Below, piece by piece: positions 1 to 10,680 of a DNA stretch of 64,000 bases (within the stretch, counting starts at the first letter, position 1; every line of letters begins with the position of its first letter). Made by a program: the position numbers and the translations under genes. Under the pieces are notes generated by a model. It was not told the origin of the DNA and did not search any database. It was given only the letters and a program-made list of their open reading frames with translations. Source of the stretch: Anoplolepis gracilipes (lineage: Eukaryota > Arthropoda > Insecta > Hymenoptera > Formicidae). The DNA is taken from positions 186,001 to 250,000 of the forward strand of contig NW_027328674.1 in NCBI RefSeq assembly GCF_047496725.1. The letters run 5' to 3'.

Positions 1-1308
1 CCTGCACCTCTCCATTTCTTCTCCCGAGAACGCCAGCTCCTCTGACCATTCTGGTCCTCCTTTCGCAAAGATGGGGGAGGGGGTATCCTCCTCCTCAGAC
101 TGTGGAAAGAGCCCTCCGACCACCCGGTCCAGGGCTTCCGGGGAAAGGGTCTCCGTAGCCGGTGGCCCTCTATTGCAAAGCTTCCTGAGCACCATTTGGT
201 ATGGCCGTCCCCAAGGGTTCTCTTCCAAGTGCGAGAGGAGCTCGTCCCACGCCCTAGCTTTCGCTTTTTTTATTTCCAGGCGTAGGGCGTCCCTGGCCAC
301 TTTGTACGCCTGGTAAAGGCCTCTAACTTCCTCTACCGGCCTATCCTTCTTCTTGGCCCGGGCGTATTTCCTCCTTTGATGGACCGATGACCGCCGCAAT
401 TTCGCGATCTCCCCGGTCCACCAGTACGCCGCTCTACGGCCTTGCGGACCAGCCTTGATCCGGGGCATTGACGCGTCACATGCATCAGACATGGCGCCCG
501 GATCCACTCGACTTCCTGCTCTATGTCCCTGTTGGCCTCTCCCGGTTCTCCTCTCCCCAACCACGTGATCGAGAGGATCGAGGCCATAAAGGCGTCCTCG
601 ATCATTTTCTTTGTGCTCCAGCGCCTAGGAGAGGTCGTCTCTCTCAGCCGTCGACTGGAGCACCTGCTCGGGTGTGACCATGAGGCCGTAGACTATGTAC
701 CTATGATCAGACAAAGTCTCGATCTCCGTGGCCACCCTCCACCCTAGCACCCTGTTGAGGGTCGCTAGGGAGGCCCAGGTAAGGTCCACCACCGACTCGC
801 CCCTTTCCCGTATGCAGGTGCTTATTCCTCCCTCGTTCAGCAGCCTTAAATCCAGTGTCGCGGCCCACTCCTCGACCGCGACACCTCGGCGGTCCGTCCT
901 CGGGGAACCTCACGTCATCGATTTTGCGTTAAAGTCCCCCGAGACCACCACCCGCCCCACTCCCATCCCGCTGATGATAGCGGTAAGGGAGTCCAACCTC
1001 TCAGCAAATCCTGAGAGGTCCAGACTAGGCGGCAGGTAGACCCCGACGACCAAAACGGGTCCCCATCTGACCGCCACTTACCCTTTGCCCTTGGCCACCA
1101 GTTTGGCAGGAAGTGAGGCCGGAGCATCCGCCCTCCATGTAATCGCTACGGAGCCCAACTCGTCCCCCACCCACGAAGGGTGCTCGGGGATCCGGTACGG
1201 CTCCGCAGCAATGCCCAAACCACAACCACGCTCCGCCAGAGTGTGCACAAACAAGTTTTGCGCCTGACGGGCGTGGTTGAGATTTGCTTGCAAGACCCGA
1301 GCCGCCAT
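1..1308 (-). pseudogene. Element A ORF2, N-terminal part (endonuclease, start of RT region), broken
   Basis: The frame begins at 1308 with MAARVLQANLNHARQAQNLF, the typical start of an R1-clade APE-type endonuclease, which would nick the target DNA. The endonuclease core GDFNAKS lies near 955-935. The frame is interrupted by TAA near 1079 where family members have an aromatic residue, by TGA near 927 where tryptophan is expected, and by a frameshift near 640. A single missing C near 497, relative to the other unit, adds a further frameshift in this copy. The RT part continues beyond the window edge. Confidence 0.8.
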
Positions 1309-1543
1309 TTATTTATTATTTGAATTATGACTCGGGCCTGCCTCCGATCCCTTTAATGAAGAGGGGCTTTCGGGACCCCTTTCCCATCCTGTACCTTCTC
1401 CTTCAGGGGGGTAGTCTAGGGGGAGGAGATTTGTATCCTCGTCCTCCCCTTTGTTTCCCATCTTTGCCTCGGTCTCGCCCACCATCCCAGACCGCCCACC
1501 ACCCGCTGACCGGCGGGTACTCCTTCCAGGGTATTCTCCCTTT

Positions 1544-4214
1544 CTATGGTGGTGGGGACATCCTCCGTTTCCTCATTCCCCTCCATTTCCTCCCCCCCTC
1601 TTTCAGCTGCTTGTTGGGGGGTGAGGAGCAGGAATTGTTGAGGTCTTTGGCTTTTTTCTCCAATTCTCCCTCTCTCTTCCTCTTCGGTTGCGACCTAGGG
1701 GTCGACGCGCCGCGGGGTGTGGGAGTTCCCGCATTCACTGTACTCTTTGCCGCGTCGTGTCCTTTTTCCCTTATAGAGGATCCTTTCCCCTTTATAGAGG
1801 AAGGTTTCCGGCCAGTGCTTTCCTCTACGGGCCTGCGTGTTTCCCCCCTAAGGGCCCCGGTAGTTCGCCCAGTTATGCGACCACCCTGCGCAATGGGGCA
1901 GGCCGCACTCCCCGCCCTATGTCTTGCCGGCTTCCCTCTATCCGCGCATATGGGACATCTAGGCGCCGCCCTGCAGTCCGCCGCTCGGTGTTCCTCCTCC
2001 CCGCATTGGAAGCAACCGAATCTTCGTTCCACGGTTGCCGTGCATTTCGACTGTACGTGTCCCCTACCCAGGCATTTAAAGCATTGGAGGGGCCTCTCTT
2101 CCAGCAATTCAACCCTGGCGTGGGCCCACCCAACCCTTATTCTGCCGGCTTTCGCCACCAGATTGGCGGCAGCTGCAGGGCATTTGGCCCACGCCGAGCC
2201 CATCCCATTGGGGGCTCTTCTTATCGCCCCCCACTTTGATGTCCCCGTGGGCACATCCACCGACTTCCGCGATTGCGTCCCTTACCTCCGAGGCCTGGAC
2301 TGCATCGTCCAGGTCCCGAAACAGGAGCTCCGCGGTCTTGATAGGGAGGGATACCCTAACTCCCTCCGCCCCCTCCAATGCCTTTCTAAGTTTGGAGGCA
2401 AAAGCCATAGCCTTTTGGCTGGCTCCCTCACCTCCCACTTCATATATAATCGCCCCTGTAAGGTCCCTCCTGTTCCTGAGCTCCGTGATGTTGAGCTCAG
2501 TCAGGTCGATCTGACCCCTCGCACGGCGGACCATTTCGCTGTACTGTCCCTCCGGGCACGTAAAAACAACCGCCGCAGTGCGGGGGACCCTTATCGGCCT
2601 GGGGGCACCAGCTCTCTTCTTACCCCCATCAGGGGGTCCAGGTGGTGGTGGTCTCTTCTTCTCCCCCTTCTCCTTTCCCTTTACCTTGGCTGTCGGTGGT
2701 GCCGGGGATGCGGTCTCCTTCCCGCTCCTCAGCTTCCTTTTCTTTTCCAGTGCCGCCGCATATGTGAGTCGCTCCTTGTCGGCTGCCCGCGACGGTTTTG
2801 GGACGGGTCCTCTCTCCGCCTTTAATTATGGCGGCTTTAATTCCCGCTCCTCTTTCTTTTTGCCCTCTGAAAGGGCCCTGATTTTCTCCCATAAAGGTCG
2901 ATCCCGAGGCGAGGTTTTCGGCGTACCTAACCTCTACCATCGGGTCTCCCTCCTTGAGATACTTCCGCCCTTTGATAACTTTAAGGGCCTCGGACACGAC
3001 CTCCTCCACATTCCAGCCCACCTCGGGGTTGGCCCTGATTCTAATCTCTTCCTCCTCCATGAGCGAGAGGGAGATTGGCGGTTCTTTACCTTGGGGTTGC
3101 GGTACCTCCAATTTCCTTGCCGCCCCCTTTTTTCTGTTTTTTCTTTTATTTTTCCCTTCCCTTTTGTCAGGTCCCACCTTTCCTTTTATATTTAGGAACT
3201 TCCCTCCTTTGTATGATCCCGCGGGGGATGTGTTTGTCCCCATGGATTTAGGAACCACCGAATCGGTTTCTGGGGCCCCTTTCCCCAGGAGCGGTTCGGT
3301 CTCCATCTCTTCGCTGGAGCCTTCTTCCGCATAATTAATTACTCCCGTACCCTTTCTGCTCCTCGTACGAGGGGCAGGGGTAGGGGTACTTGGAGCCACC
3401 TCCAGGGAAGGTTCTTTCCTCCTGATAGGCGTTCCTTCTTCCACTCTTTTCCTTAGGAGTGCATTCTCCTCTTTAAGCGCGGTCTCTCTCCGCGTCAACT
3501 CCTCCATCTGGCGCTGAAGGGAACCGCTCGCTCCCTTCAGTTCTTCGACGTCCCTTCTCAGTTTGGTATTTTCCTCAATGAGGGCCCCAAACTGAGCCTT
3601 ACTTCTTCTCCAATTGCCTCCTTACTTTATCGGAGGACATGATTTTCCCTACTGGCTAGGGTAACCGCCCCCGCAGAGGTCACCAGCACGGCTTCCTTAA
3701 GAAGCCAGACGAGGTCTCCTTTGAGATTCTTGGAGACCTTCGCCACCTTCTCCACCGCCTGTGTTGCGGTGAGAATCTCTGCGCAGACATCAGCTGCCGG
3801 AGAATTTTTCAATTCCTCCTCAATTTCCTTTTGCGATTTTAGCTTTTTCCAGGCTTTATTCCTTTCCCCTGGTAGAGCAGACCTGTCATAGACCCATTGG
3901 AACAGAGCCAGTTCTTCCTGAACCTGTTTGATCCGGTCCATAGTCTTTTTCACCTCATATTCGCCCGTGGTTATCGGACGACCTTGTTTCCTCTTTTCAA
4001 AGAGGAAGGACCCGGTATCGCTCTGTGAGTTCGTCGAGCCGGCCGATTCCGAACCGTCAACGTCGGAATCATCCTCCACCTCGATAACCTCACCGGTCCT
4101 TTCTTTCTTGCTCTCGCTTCTCTCCTTTTTAAGCGGTCTCGCCCTCATCTTTCTCAAGACCGGGTCTAGAGTCGCTTTTTCCAGGTCGGTCAGTAACCTA
4201 GTTCCCCTGACCAC
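1544..4214 (-). pseudogene. Element A ORF1 (gag-like), frameshifted
   Basis: This is the same gene as the intact 888-codon ORF1 at 31305-33971, but broken here. It starts at 4214 with MVRGTRLLTDLEKATLDPVL. Comparison with unit 2 shows extra bases near 3603, 3645, 2812 and 2228. Three CCHC zinc knuckles near the C-terminus remain readable in separate frames around 2030-1890, the first being CFKCLGRGHVQSKC. Gag-like proteins of this family bind element RNA and target it to telomeres; that role is inferred from the family. The indels cluster in this copy, so either decay or poor base quality could explain them. Confidence 0.8.
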
Positions 4215-5439
4215 AGGACACTAGCGGTCGCCCCGACCGAGGCTCTCCTTCCTTTTCTTCCCGCGAGACTCGCAGTGTTTCTCTTTACGCCCGTCTCCAT
4301 ATTTGTTTTTGATAATGACTTCATTTCTTCGTTAATTCCCGCTCCCCGCTGCGGCTCCGTCACCCAGGGTGTACCCTCACCTGCCGCAGAGTGTCCCGAA
4401 ACATGACCGGCAACACTCCACGACAGGGCCCCAAGTTCCCCCGGGGGGGTGACATACAACACGGGCCGGGGGACATACATCCCCGGCACTGGTCCCCGGC
4501 CTCTTACTCACCCATGGAGGTTTTGACGCCTCCATGGGCTTTCGGGAGTTCCCGGCCTCCGACCTCCGGGATACCGCAGCGGGTGGTGCCACCCGGGGGG
4601 CCCCATGGACGGTTGGGACTGGGTCGCCGCTCCCCGGCCCAGTCTTACCCGTCATGGCGACCAGCTTGCACGCGTCCTTGACGGAAGTTACCTCCCGCCA
4701 AAGGGCCCCGACTTCGGAATGCACCGCTTCGGAAGGGAAACGGTCGCGATGCACCGTCGGGCTCCATCCCGCCGTCGAACCCTGCCTCGGAATACGTCCG
4801 AGCGGCTCCGACGGCCGGGCCGACCCGGCGCCGTTGGGCTATGCCCGTGCGGCCCGCGCCGGCCTTCCTCCGCCTCCCCGACCCCGTCCTCGGAAAACGT
4901 TCGAGCGGCTCGGAAGAGGCCCGGCCCGATGGGTCCGGGAGTTCCGGAGATCCATCGGCCCGTCCGCTCTCCTCGCGGCGCGCACTCAGGGGTAGAACCC
5001 ACTGAGCCGCCTGCACGCGAGATGGAGCCCCACGATTGTGGGACGCCAGCCCATACCAGCACCCACATCCCCCCGAGGGACGCCGCACGGCGGGAACACC
5101 CACACGCGCGGAAACCCTTATGTGCCAGGAGCACCCAGCAGTGTGTCACGGGCGAGGAGCAGTCCTCCCCCAACGGTGCCGTACCACCGGGCGATTGCAC
5201 TTAGGGCCGCCTACCCCTACCAGCGATTGGGTTCGCGCTTTAAACCACCCCCAAGGGGGTGGGCGCAGTCCTTAAGGGAATCGCTGGGCTCCCCTTGTAC
5301 CCTTACTAAGGGTACGGTGCGCTCTTAGTTCCCCTTCCACCTCGGAAGTTATCCCAACTTGGCCGGAGCCGTGTGGGTGTTCCATGGGGTTTCAGGGTTA
5401 AGCCTTCTCACCACGACAAGGTGGCGCACGACGAGGAGG
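4215..5439 (-). other. Element A 5' leader, copy 1
   Basis: About 1.2 kb of GC-rich sequence lies between the telomere repeats and the ORF1 start. Several open frames cross it on both strands but none has recognisable motifs, and GC-rich composition explains them. Its outermost part (about 5400-5439) resembles the outer end of element D (27302-27350): both have a CACCA...CAAGGTG core followed by CGCA and a purine-rich stretch leading into AACCT. An internal promoter would be expected here for this element class, but none is identified. Confidence 0.6.
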
Positions 5440-5453
5440 AACTTAACCTAACC
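5440..5453. repeat. Telomere-type AACCT repeats between elements A and B
   Basis: The sequence is a degenerate and then exact AACCT run (ACTTAACCTAACC) directly before a 19-T tract. It separates the 5' end of element A from the poly(A) tail of element B and marks both as insertions into insect telomere repeats. Confidence 0.85.
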
Positions 5454-5678
5454 TTTTTTTTTTTTTTTTTTTCGTCTGAAAATGCGTTACGCATCCCCCG
5501 AGAGGCGGGAACTCCCCGGGGGTATGTGGTACTTCCCCTATTTAACGGGGTATACCCGCTAAAACCAGACGGTGGTCCTCTCGGCGGTTGGCGGGTGGGC
5601 TCTGGTGTCGCGTTAGCATTCAACCAGGACCCACCCCCGCCTTTCTCCCCCAGATGGTCGGAAGAGATTCCTGCCTTT

Positions 5679-5714
5679 TAATGCGTCACTGAGAGAAACT
5701 TCAGTGACGCATTA
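5679..5714 (-). other. Perfect 14-bp hairpin in element B 3' UTR
   Basis: TAATGCGTCACTGA at 5679-5692 is the exact reverse complement of 5701-5714, with an 8-base loop. It lies between the gag fragment and the poly(A) tail. Such stems in the 3' UTR of R1-clade elements are often what the reverse transcriptase recognises; that role here is inference. Confidence 0.7.
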
Positions 5715-5716
5715 AC

Positions 5717-5749
5717 GGCGGCGTTGCGGGACCACCACGCAACCCCGCC
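5717..5749 (-). other. Second GC-rich hairpin in element B 3' UTR
   Basis: GGCGG plus GTTGCG (5717-5728) pair with CGCAAC plus CCGCC (5738-5749), with one internal mismatch. This stem stands immediately beside the perfect hairpin and forms a compact two-stem structure with it. Confidence 0.65.
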
Positions 5750-6049
5750 GCCTTCCCTGGGGCCAAGGTGCAATGGGGAGTGGGTGTTCCCGCACCCACT
5801 TCCCCTTGACCCCTGGGAGAGGTGAGAATATGACTCTCACCGCCCCCGCTAATGGCCTGATTGAAAGCCGTTTTGGGGCGAGGAGGGTAAAAGACCCCCC
5901 GAGTTCACTGCCCCGTGGGGGAGAGGGGAAAAGACTATGTCTTACCCCTTCCTACTCCCCCACTTGACCGTCATCCCCCTTTATTGGGGGATGACAGAGG
6001 GAGAGGTGTGTTCCACCTCCCCCTATTCTCCGCTCGAGGGGGGACGGAA

Positions 6050-6580
6050 CATAGTTCTCCCCACCCAGAGTATGACCGTCGTCGACCCCCAGGTCCCCAC
6101 ATAAGGGGCACCTGGGGGCCGATCTGCATCCCACCATGGAGTGGTGTTACAGGTGTACCACACCGGTTAACAGGTGTAACACCTGTTACCACGGTCCACT
6201 CCAGAGCGGCAGGAGGTGCTCAGATGCTCCATTGTGAGGCACCTGAAACATCTCAGAGGGCTGTCTTGTAGATCTTTTTTGATCTTATCGCCACCCCCTC
6301 TCCTCTCCTTCCCATCTTTTCCGCCCTCAGTGTTACTGGGTCGGACCTCTCCGTTACCCTTCCCCGACTTCCTTTTTTTCTTTACCTCTCTCCACTCCTG
6401 CTCCTGTCCCTTTTTCTCCTTTGTCTCCCTTTTCTCTCCCACCTTGGGAACCCTATTGGGATCTTTCTCTCCAGTGTAACTCGGCTTCTCATGGAGAGCC
6501 CGAGCCACTTCCTCTCTAATAAGGATGCGAATTGCATCCTGGTCGGGAAAGGGTGTGGGCGGGGGTGCAACTGTTTGCAC
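6050..6580 (-). pseudogene. Element B gag fragment with zinc knuckles
   Basis: The open frame starts at 6580, next to the telomere repeat, with MQTVAPPPTPFPDQDAIRIL. It is followed by a lysine/arginine/glutamate-rich stretch and a CCHC knuckle, CFRCLTMEHLSTSC (about 6255-6214). A second motif begins CYTC and is then lost to a stop at 6168. A third, CPLC with a downstream histidine, is seen near 6110-6080 in another frame. This corresponds to the C-terminal third of R1-clade gag; the N-terminal domains are missing. The start codon probably reflects truncation and not a native start. Confidence 0.65.
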
Positions 6581-6590
6581 CGGGGGGAGG

Positions 6591-6610
6591 AACCTAACCT
6601 AACCTAACCT
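6591..6610. repeat. (AACCT)4 telomere-type repeat
   Basis: Four exact AACCT units lie at the 5' boundary of element B and mark the transition to AT-rich single-copy DNA. Confidence 0.9.
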
Positions 6611-6863
6611 CGCGAATCGCTTTCACAGCATCATTTACATTAATAATATTGTTACGTTGCAAAACGTTACAAAATTGTTTAAACTTTTTATTCACGAGAT
6701 GTGTATTTTGACACAACCATGAATGCATATGATCGATATAATTTTCAAAATTGAATAAATGTAATAATGTTTAAGGTTGCATATACAAAGACTTATTAGA
6801 TAATGTTAATTTAACAATCCTCGATCCGTTTAATTTAATCATTTGGATAGATAGATCGCAGAT

Positions 6864-7092
6864 CTATAATGGCTGACTTTCAGTCAATTGTACATATCGT
6901 TCAATGTCTGTACGTTTCTGCATCAATAAGTGCCAGAGTACGATAGGCAATACTACTCGATTGCCTCGGTTATCACCAAGTATCAATTCCACATAAGACA
7001 TAGCTCCAACGCTTATTCCAATCTCCAAATATTTGTAAGATGTCGGGGTTAAGGTATAACCAAGTATGCAAACCGCACGATGAGATGAAACG
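6864..7092 (-). pseudogene. Exon-like open segment, unknown host gene
   Basis: On the minus strand an open frame of about 75 codons follows a good splice acceptor (TTTATATAG at 7093) and ends with TAG at 6864. Readable residues include GYTLTPTSYKYLEIGISVGA and VVLPIVLWHLLMQKRTDIER. The composition is balanced and unlike the GC-rich retrotransposon frames. I recognise no family. It may be the last exon of a host gene carried into the unit and is probably not functional in isolation. Confidence 0.3.
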
Positions 7093-7152
7093 CTATATAA
7101 AATATTAAAATATATATTAAAAAATAATATTTAGAAAATAAATAAAACTTAC

Positions 7153-7366
7153 ATTTTTTTATTAAATTTCACCGTTCTCAATCGGAATGTAAAAATTCAT
7201 CTTGTTGGTTTCTTTTGTGGAGCACATTTTTTAGCACAACCTTATGTACGGACAACTGATGCGATACTAAACTATTCAAAGTACTGCGAGCAATTTGTAA
7301 TATCGCAAACCGTAATGAGGAGGGGAGTATTTCTGGCGTAATTTTGCAAGCGTCAATGTAAGGCTG
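7153..7366 (-). pseudogene. Second exon-like open segment
   Basis: On the minus strand this segment lies between an acceptor-like TTTTTAG (7367 onwards) and a donor GTAAGT (7147-7152). The implied 60-nt AT-rich intron would lead to the segment at 6864-7092. It is open for about 62 codons (starting QPYIDACKITPEILPSSLRF), but a TGA appears about 25 bases before the donor, so a single continuous product is not supported. The rest of 6611-7600 shows nothing recognisable. Confidence 0.25.
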
Positions 7367-7599
7367 CTAAAAATTATTAAAAATCGCGTCCCCACGTGCT
7401 TTCTCGAGCGCCGTAAGTGGTTGTCGTACGATGAAATCGATACAAATATTCGGTTACAAATCTATACGACAAAGCGTGAGATAAAATTTTTGCTAAATGA
7501 AAACATATACGCCGACAGTACGGATGTTTGCGCTGAAGAATAACGTTTCGCACAGTGGGTGGGTATTATCATGTATATTTGACTATAAATATAAATAAT

Positions 7600-8225
7600 A
7601 AATATGTTACGTTCTGTCGGCTCCACGTTTCCCCCCCCCCCCTCCACGAAATAAACAATAATCGTCCGATCGGTCACAAAAAACGGGTCGCGCAATAGAA
7701 GAGAACCATTACCATTAAATAATGTTTAGACCCATTAAAAACGATATCTAAACAAATACCGGAAGAGATCAATAACGAAATCCTCTAAACAACGAAACAG
7801 ACAAACACAGCTGCATAATCTTAAGAAAGAAACAAATAATGCCGCTACGCACTGTCGGCTTCACGTTTTTCCTCCCGAAAATGAAGCAATAATCGCCCGA
7901 CTAATCATAAAAAGGATCGCGCGACGAAAAATATTTTAAAACATTATTTAAAAACGATGTCAAAAGAAACGACCGAAAAGGACCGATAGTGAGATCCTCT
8001 AAATGAATAAATCGACAAATACAGCTGCATAATCTTAAGAAAGAAACAAATAACGCCGCTACGCACTGTCGGCTCCACGTCTTTACCTCCTATAAAGATA
8101 AAGCAATAATTGCCCGACCAGTCATAAGAGGGCCGCGGAACGAAAAAAATGTTTTAAACATTGAAATCGATGTTCAAAGAAATGACCGAAAAGGATCGAT
8201 AGAGAGATCCCCTAAATAAATAAAT
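7600..8225 (+). repeat. Three tandem monomers (214-238 bp) upstream of element C
   Basis: The block beginning CTGTCGGCTCCACG occurs at 7614, 7852 (one mismatch) and 8066. Each copy is followed by a similar order of short blocks (AGCAATAAT, GCCCGA, CATAA, a GAGATCC-type block, CAGCTGCATAATCTTAAGAA). They end just before the first ATG of element C ORF1. Promoter monomers of some non-LTR elements look like this. A C-run near 7631 differs by one base between units. Confidence 0.75.
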
Positions 8226-8260
8226 GGAGAGCTGCAAGGGGAAAGTGGGATTATTTTCAA

Positions 8261-10589
8261 ATGGACCCATCAATAAATAATATTATAAATAAAAAAAATA
8301 ATAACAACGAGGAGGGAAAAAACGCTGGGGAAAGAATCTGGTCGCGGTCCACCTGTCCGTTGCGTTCGGGCGATATATCCGAAGATTCCTCTTCGGTTAG
8401 GATGACGCTTAGGCCAACGCGTCCACGTCAGGTTCCCTACAGGAGCAGTGCGAGGTTAGCCTCTGCAACAAACAGAGAACACGTGGTTAGGATGGAGAAG
8501 TTGCGCATCACTAGGATTGAAGATGTTAACTTCCAACTCCCCCTCACCCGTCGGAAGGAAACCGAAGGGACGATGGAGAACCCACTTCCAAGCACGAGTG
8601 GGATGAGGCATGACCCCCCTCCATCCCCGTTGATGAGTGCGAAGGACAACGAGGTCAGGCCAGCTGCGGAAGATTTTTCTGCACGTGTGCTGGGATACAA
8701 CCATTCCTGGCTCAAGAAGGAGAGGACTTCCGCTCATGATGAGAATATGGAGGCAGACTCCATAGATGGCGAGGAGATCCGCGATAAGATCGCAGAGGAG
8801 AATGACAATATTTCTGTCACCAGTTCGGTGGCAGAAAATATAGTCGAGGAGCAAAAGGAGAAACGGGGCAAAGGCCATCAACCGGTCATCGGCAAACATG
8901 TCGGAAGGCGCCAAAAAAAAGAAGGAAGCTCAAAGACGCAGAAAAGAAGAGAAGAGAGATAGAAGGGCGGCAGAGTCGCTGCTTCCGGATCCTTCTAAAT
9001 CAGCGAGGTGGAAACGTCTCCTCAACGATGAAAAGGAGATGGAAGAGTTGCTCTTGCTGGAATCCACCGAGGTAATTGCGGCGCAACTCATGGAGCATTC
9101 CACCATCCTATATAAGGTGGCGGACTGCTCCAACGGAATGAAAGGGTCTCTGGTCAGGAAGGTCAAAGACACTGTAGTCCTGCTGAGAGCAGCTACAACA
9201 GTTATGGCCAGACAAATCAGGGAGGGAGAGAACCCTGAGCTTAAAGAATTCCGTAAGGAACTGACAAAGCTCCGGGAGGAAAATGCGGAGTTGAAAAGGG
9301 AGGTGCGAACTAGAAAGCTCCTCTTCCTCCCCTTGTATTTTTACCCGCCCCATACTCTTCCTCATCTAGGGACATTACCCAAGAACACAAGAAGGAAGAG
9401 GCTGGTGGTGAGGTCGGATGAGGAGGATTATCGGAATCCCACCTCTCCTTGTTTAGCGGGAGGGACTGCCCCCTCTCCCCTTCCTATACAGGGGGAAAAG
9501 GATATAAGGGAGGATATGAAGATGGACACAGCAGTCCCCCCGGCAAGGACAGGTCCCGTAAGACAGGCGGGATCGACGATCAAAGGGGGTACCGCGGCCA
9601 TCGAAGGCCTTCCCTCCGAATCTGCCCGAGGAGCTGAGGGCAAAATATAATGAGCTGATGGACCAAAAGGATGCAGTTCTAGCACTCCTGGATCCCATCG
9701 CGAAGCAGATGGAGACGCTAAGGCTCTCTGGAGCGGTGGTTGCTCCAAAAAAGCTTGTTCCGGCTCCGCTTCCTGTCCCGTCTACCGCTGGAGAGGAGGC
9801 TAAGGCCTCTAATCCCCGGGGAAGACAAGAGCAGAATCACGTGGGACCCGCTCCCACGGCCCCTGACGCAAAAACGGAGGGACCGCGAGAGGGTGGAAAG
9901 AGGAGGAGGAAAGGGGAAAAGGCCCGCGGAGGGCAAGATCCACTGAAAGCGGGACCCCAGCCGCCTCCCAAAAAAAAAGGAAAAGCTGCCTTCTCCAAAC
10001 CCAAAAGGGGCCGACAAGGCCCTGTCGAAGGGCAGACACAAGCCCTCAAGGGTAAGGCGAAACCCACCGAAAAGACAACACTTTCGCCTCCCCCGCTCAC
10101 AGGGAAAAAGGAGACATGGTCGGAGGTGGTAGAGCGTAAAGCTCGCAAAAAAACCACCAAAAAAGGTGACAATCGGGCTCCGGCAACCACGAATGTTAAG
10201 GCGAAGGCAAAGGAGCCAGGCAATAAACCACAGGGCCCTCAACCTAAGCCTGCGACGTCCAATCCTCCCTCCCAACCAAAAAAGAGGGGAGGGAAAATGG
10301 ACGTAGGAGAGTCCCCCGTACAACTGCGATGGTGCTTACATGCCCATCCGGCCAATACAAGGAGAATCTGAGACTGGCGATGGACAGTATAGATCTCGCC
10401 AGTCTCGAAATTAATGGCCTGAAGGCCAGAAAGGCAGTTACCGGTGTCCAACTATTTGAGGTTGGGGGTCCGGACAACAAAAAAAAGGCGGATGCGTTGG
10501 CGAGCCGAATGCGAGAGGTCCTCGCGGATAAAGAGGGGGTGATAAGAGGGGGAACCCCTCGAGCAGAGGGTACCAAGGAAAGGCTCTAA
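8261..10589 (+). pseudogene. Element C ORF1 (gag-like), broken and lacking zinc knuckles
   Basis: Open stretches in successive frames at 8261-8962, 8898-9650, 9658-10371 and 10329-10589 make up the gene. The second has a helical region like that of element A (EMEELLLLESTEVIAAQL, MKGSLVRKVKD) and a coiled coil (LTKLREENAELKREV). The third is a lysine/proline-rich linker. The fourth matches the gag core of A (MVLTCPSGQYKENL versus VVFTCPEGQYSEMV). The expected CCHC knuckles between the core and ORF2 are absent: only about 90 bases separate 10589 from ORF2, so that part was deleted. Confidence 0.7.
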
Positions 10590-10680
10590 AAAAAAGCCCG
10601 AGGATACCCCTCTGCCGAAAGATGATGGGGAGGGTACGCAGATAGAGGCAAAGCCGGAGGAGCTTGATCACCCAAAATAA

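Larger units (their letters stand above)
1..5439 (-). mobile_element. Element A, copy 1: SART/TRAS-like non-LTR retrotransposon, 5' part
   Basis: On the minus strand, a 5' leader (5439-4215), a gag-like ORF1 (4214-1544) and the start of ORF2 (from 1308) lie in retrotransposon order, and the left window edge cuts ORF2. The 5' end abuts AACCT repeats at 5440-5453. Together with the poly(A) tail into AACCT repeats seen at the complete copy, this is the layout of telomere-specific R1-clade elements such as TRAS and SART. The sense strand is the TTAGG strand. This copy is damaged: relative to the copy at 27385-35196 it has several 1-base indels in both ORFs. Confidence 0.85.
5454..6590 (-). mobile_element. 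Element B, copy 1: short gag-only telomeric retrotransposon
   Basis: On the minus strand this 1.14 kb element ends in a poly(A) tail (19 T at 5454-5472) joined to AACCT repeats, and begins at (AACCT)4 (6591-6610). It contains a gag zinc-knuckle fragment followed directly by an untranslated region with strong hairpins. No endonuclease or RT is present. The last 100 bp resemble the 3' end of element A, sharing TTACGCATCCCC, GGGGTATGTGG and a CTAAAACC block in the same order. It may be a non-autonomous derivative mobilised by an A-type RT, or an internally deleted relic. Confidence 0.75.

Noticed and set aside
1284..2825. 513-codon plus-strand open frame, with related frames at 31045-32274 and 31449-32954
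   Set aside because: These run antisense to the gag gene of element A. They have phenylalanine/proline/serine-rich, low-complexity translations and no motif; antisense frames of a lysine/glutamate-rich GC-rich gene explain them.
4391..5328. Overlapping open frames on both strands in the element A leader
   Set aside because: All six frames are partly open because the leader is very GC-rich and stop-poor. None shows a domain or similarity to the element proteins.
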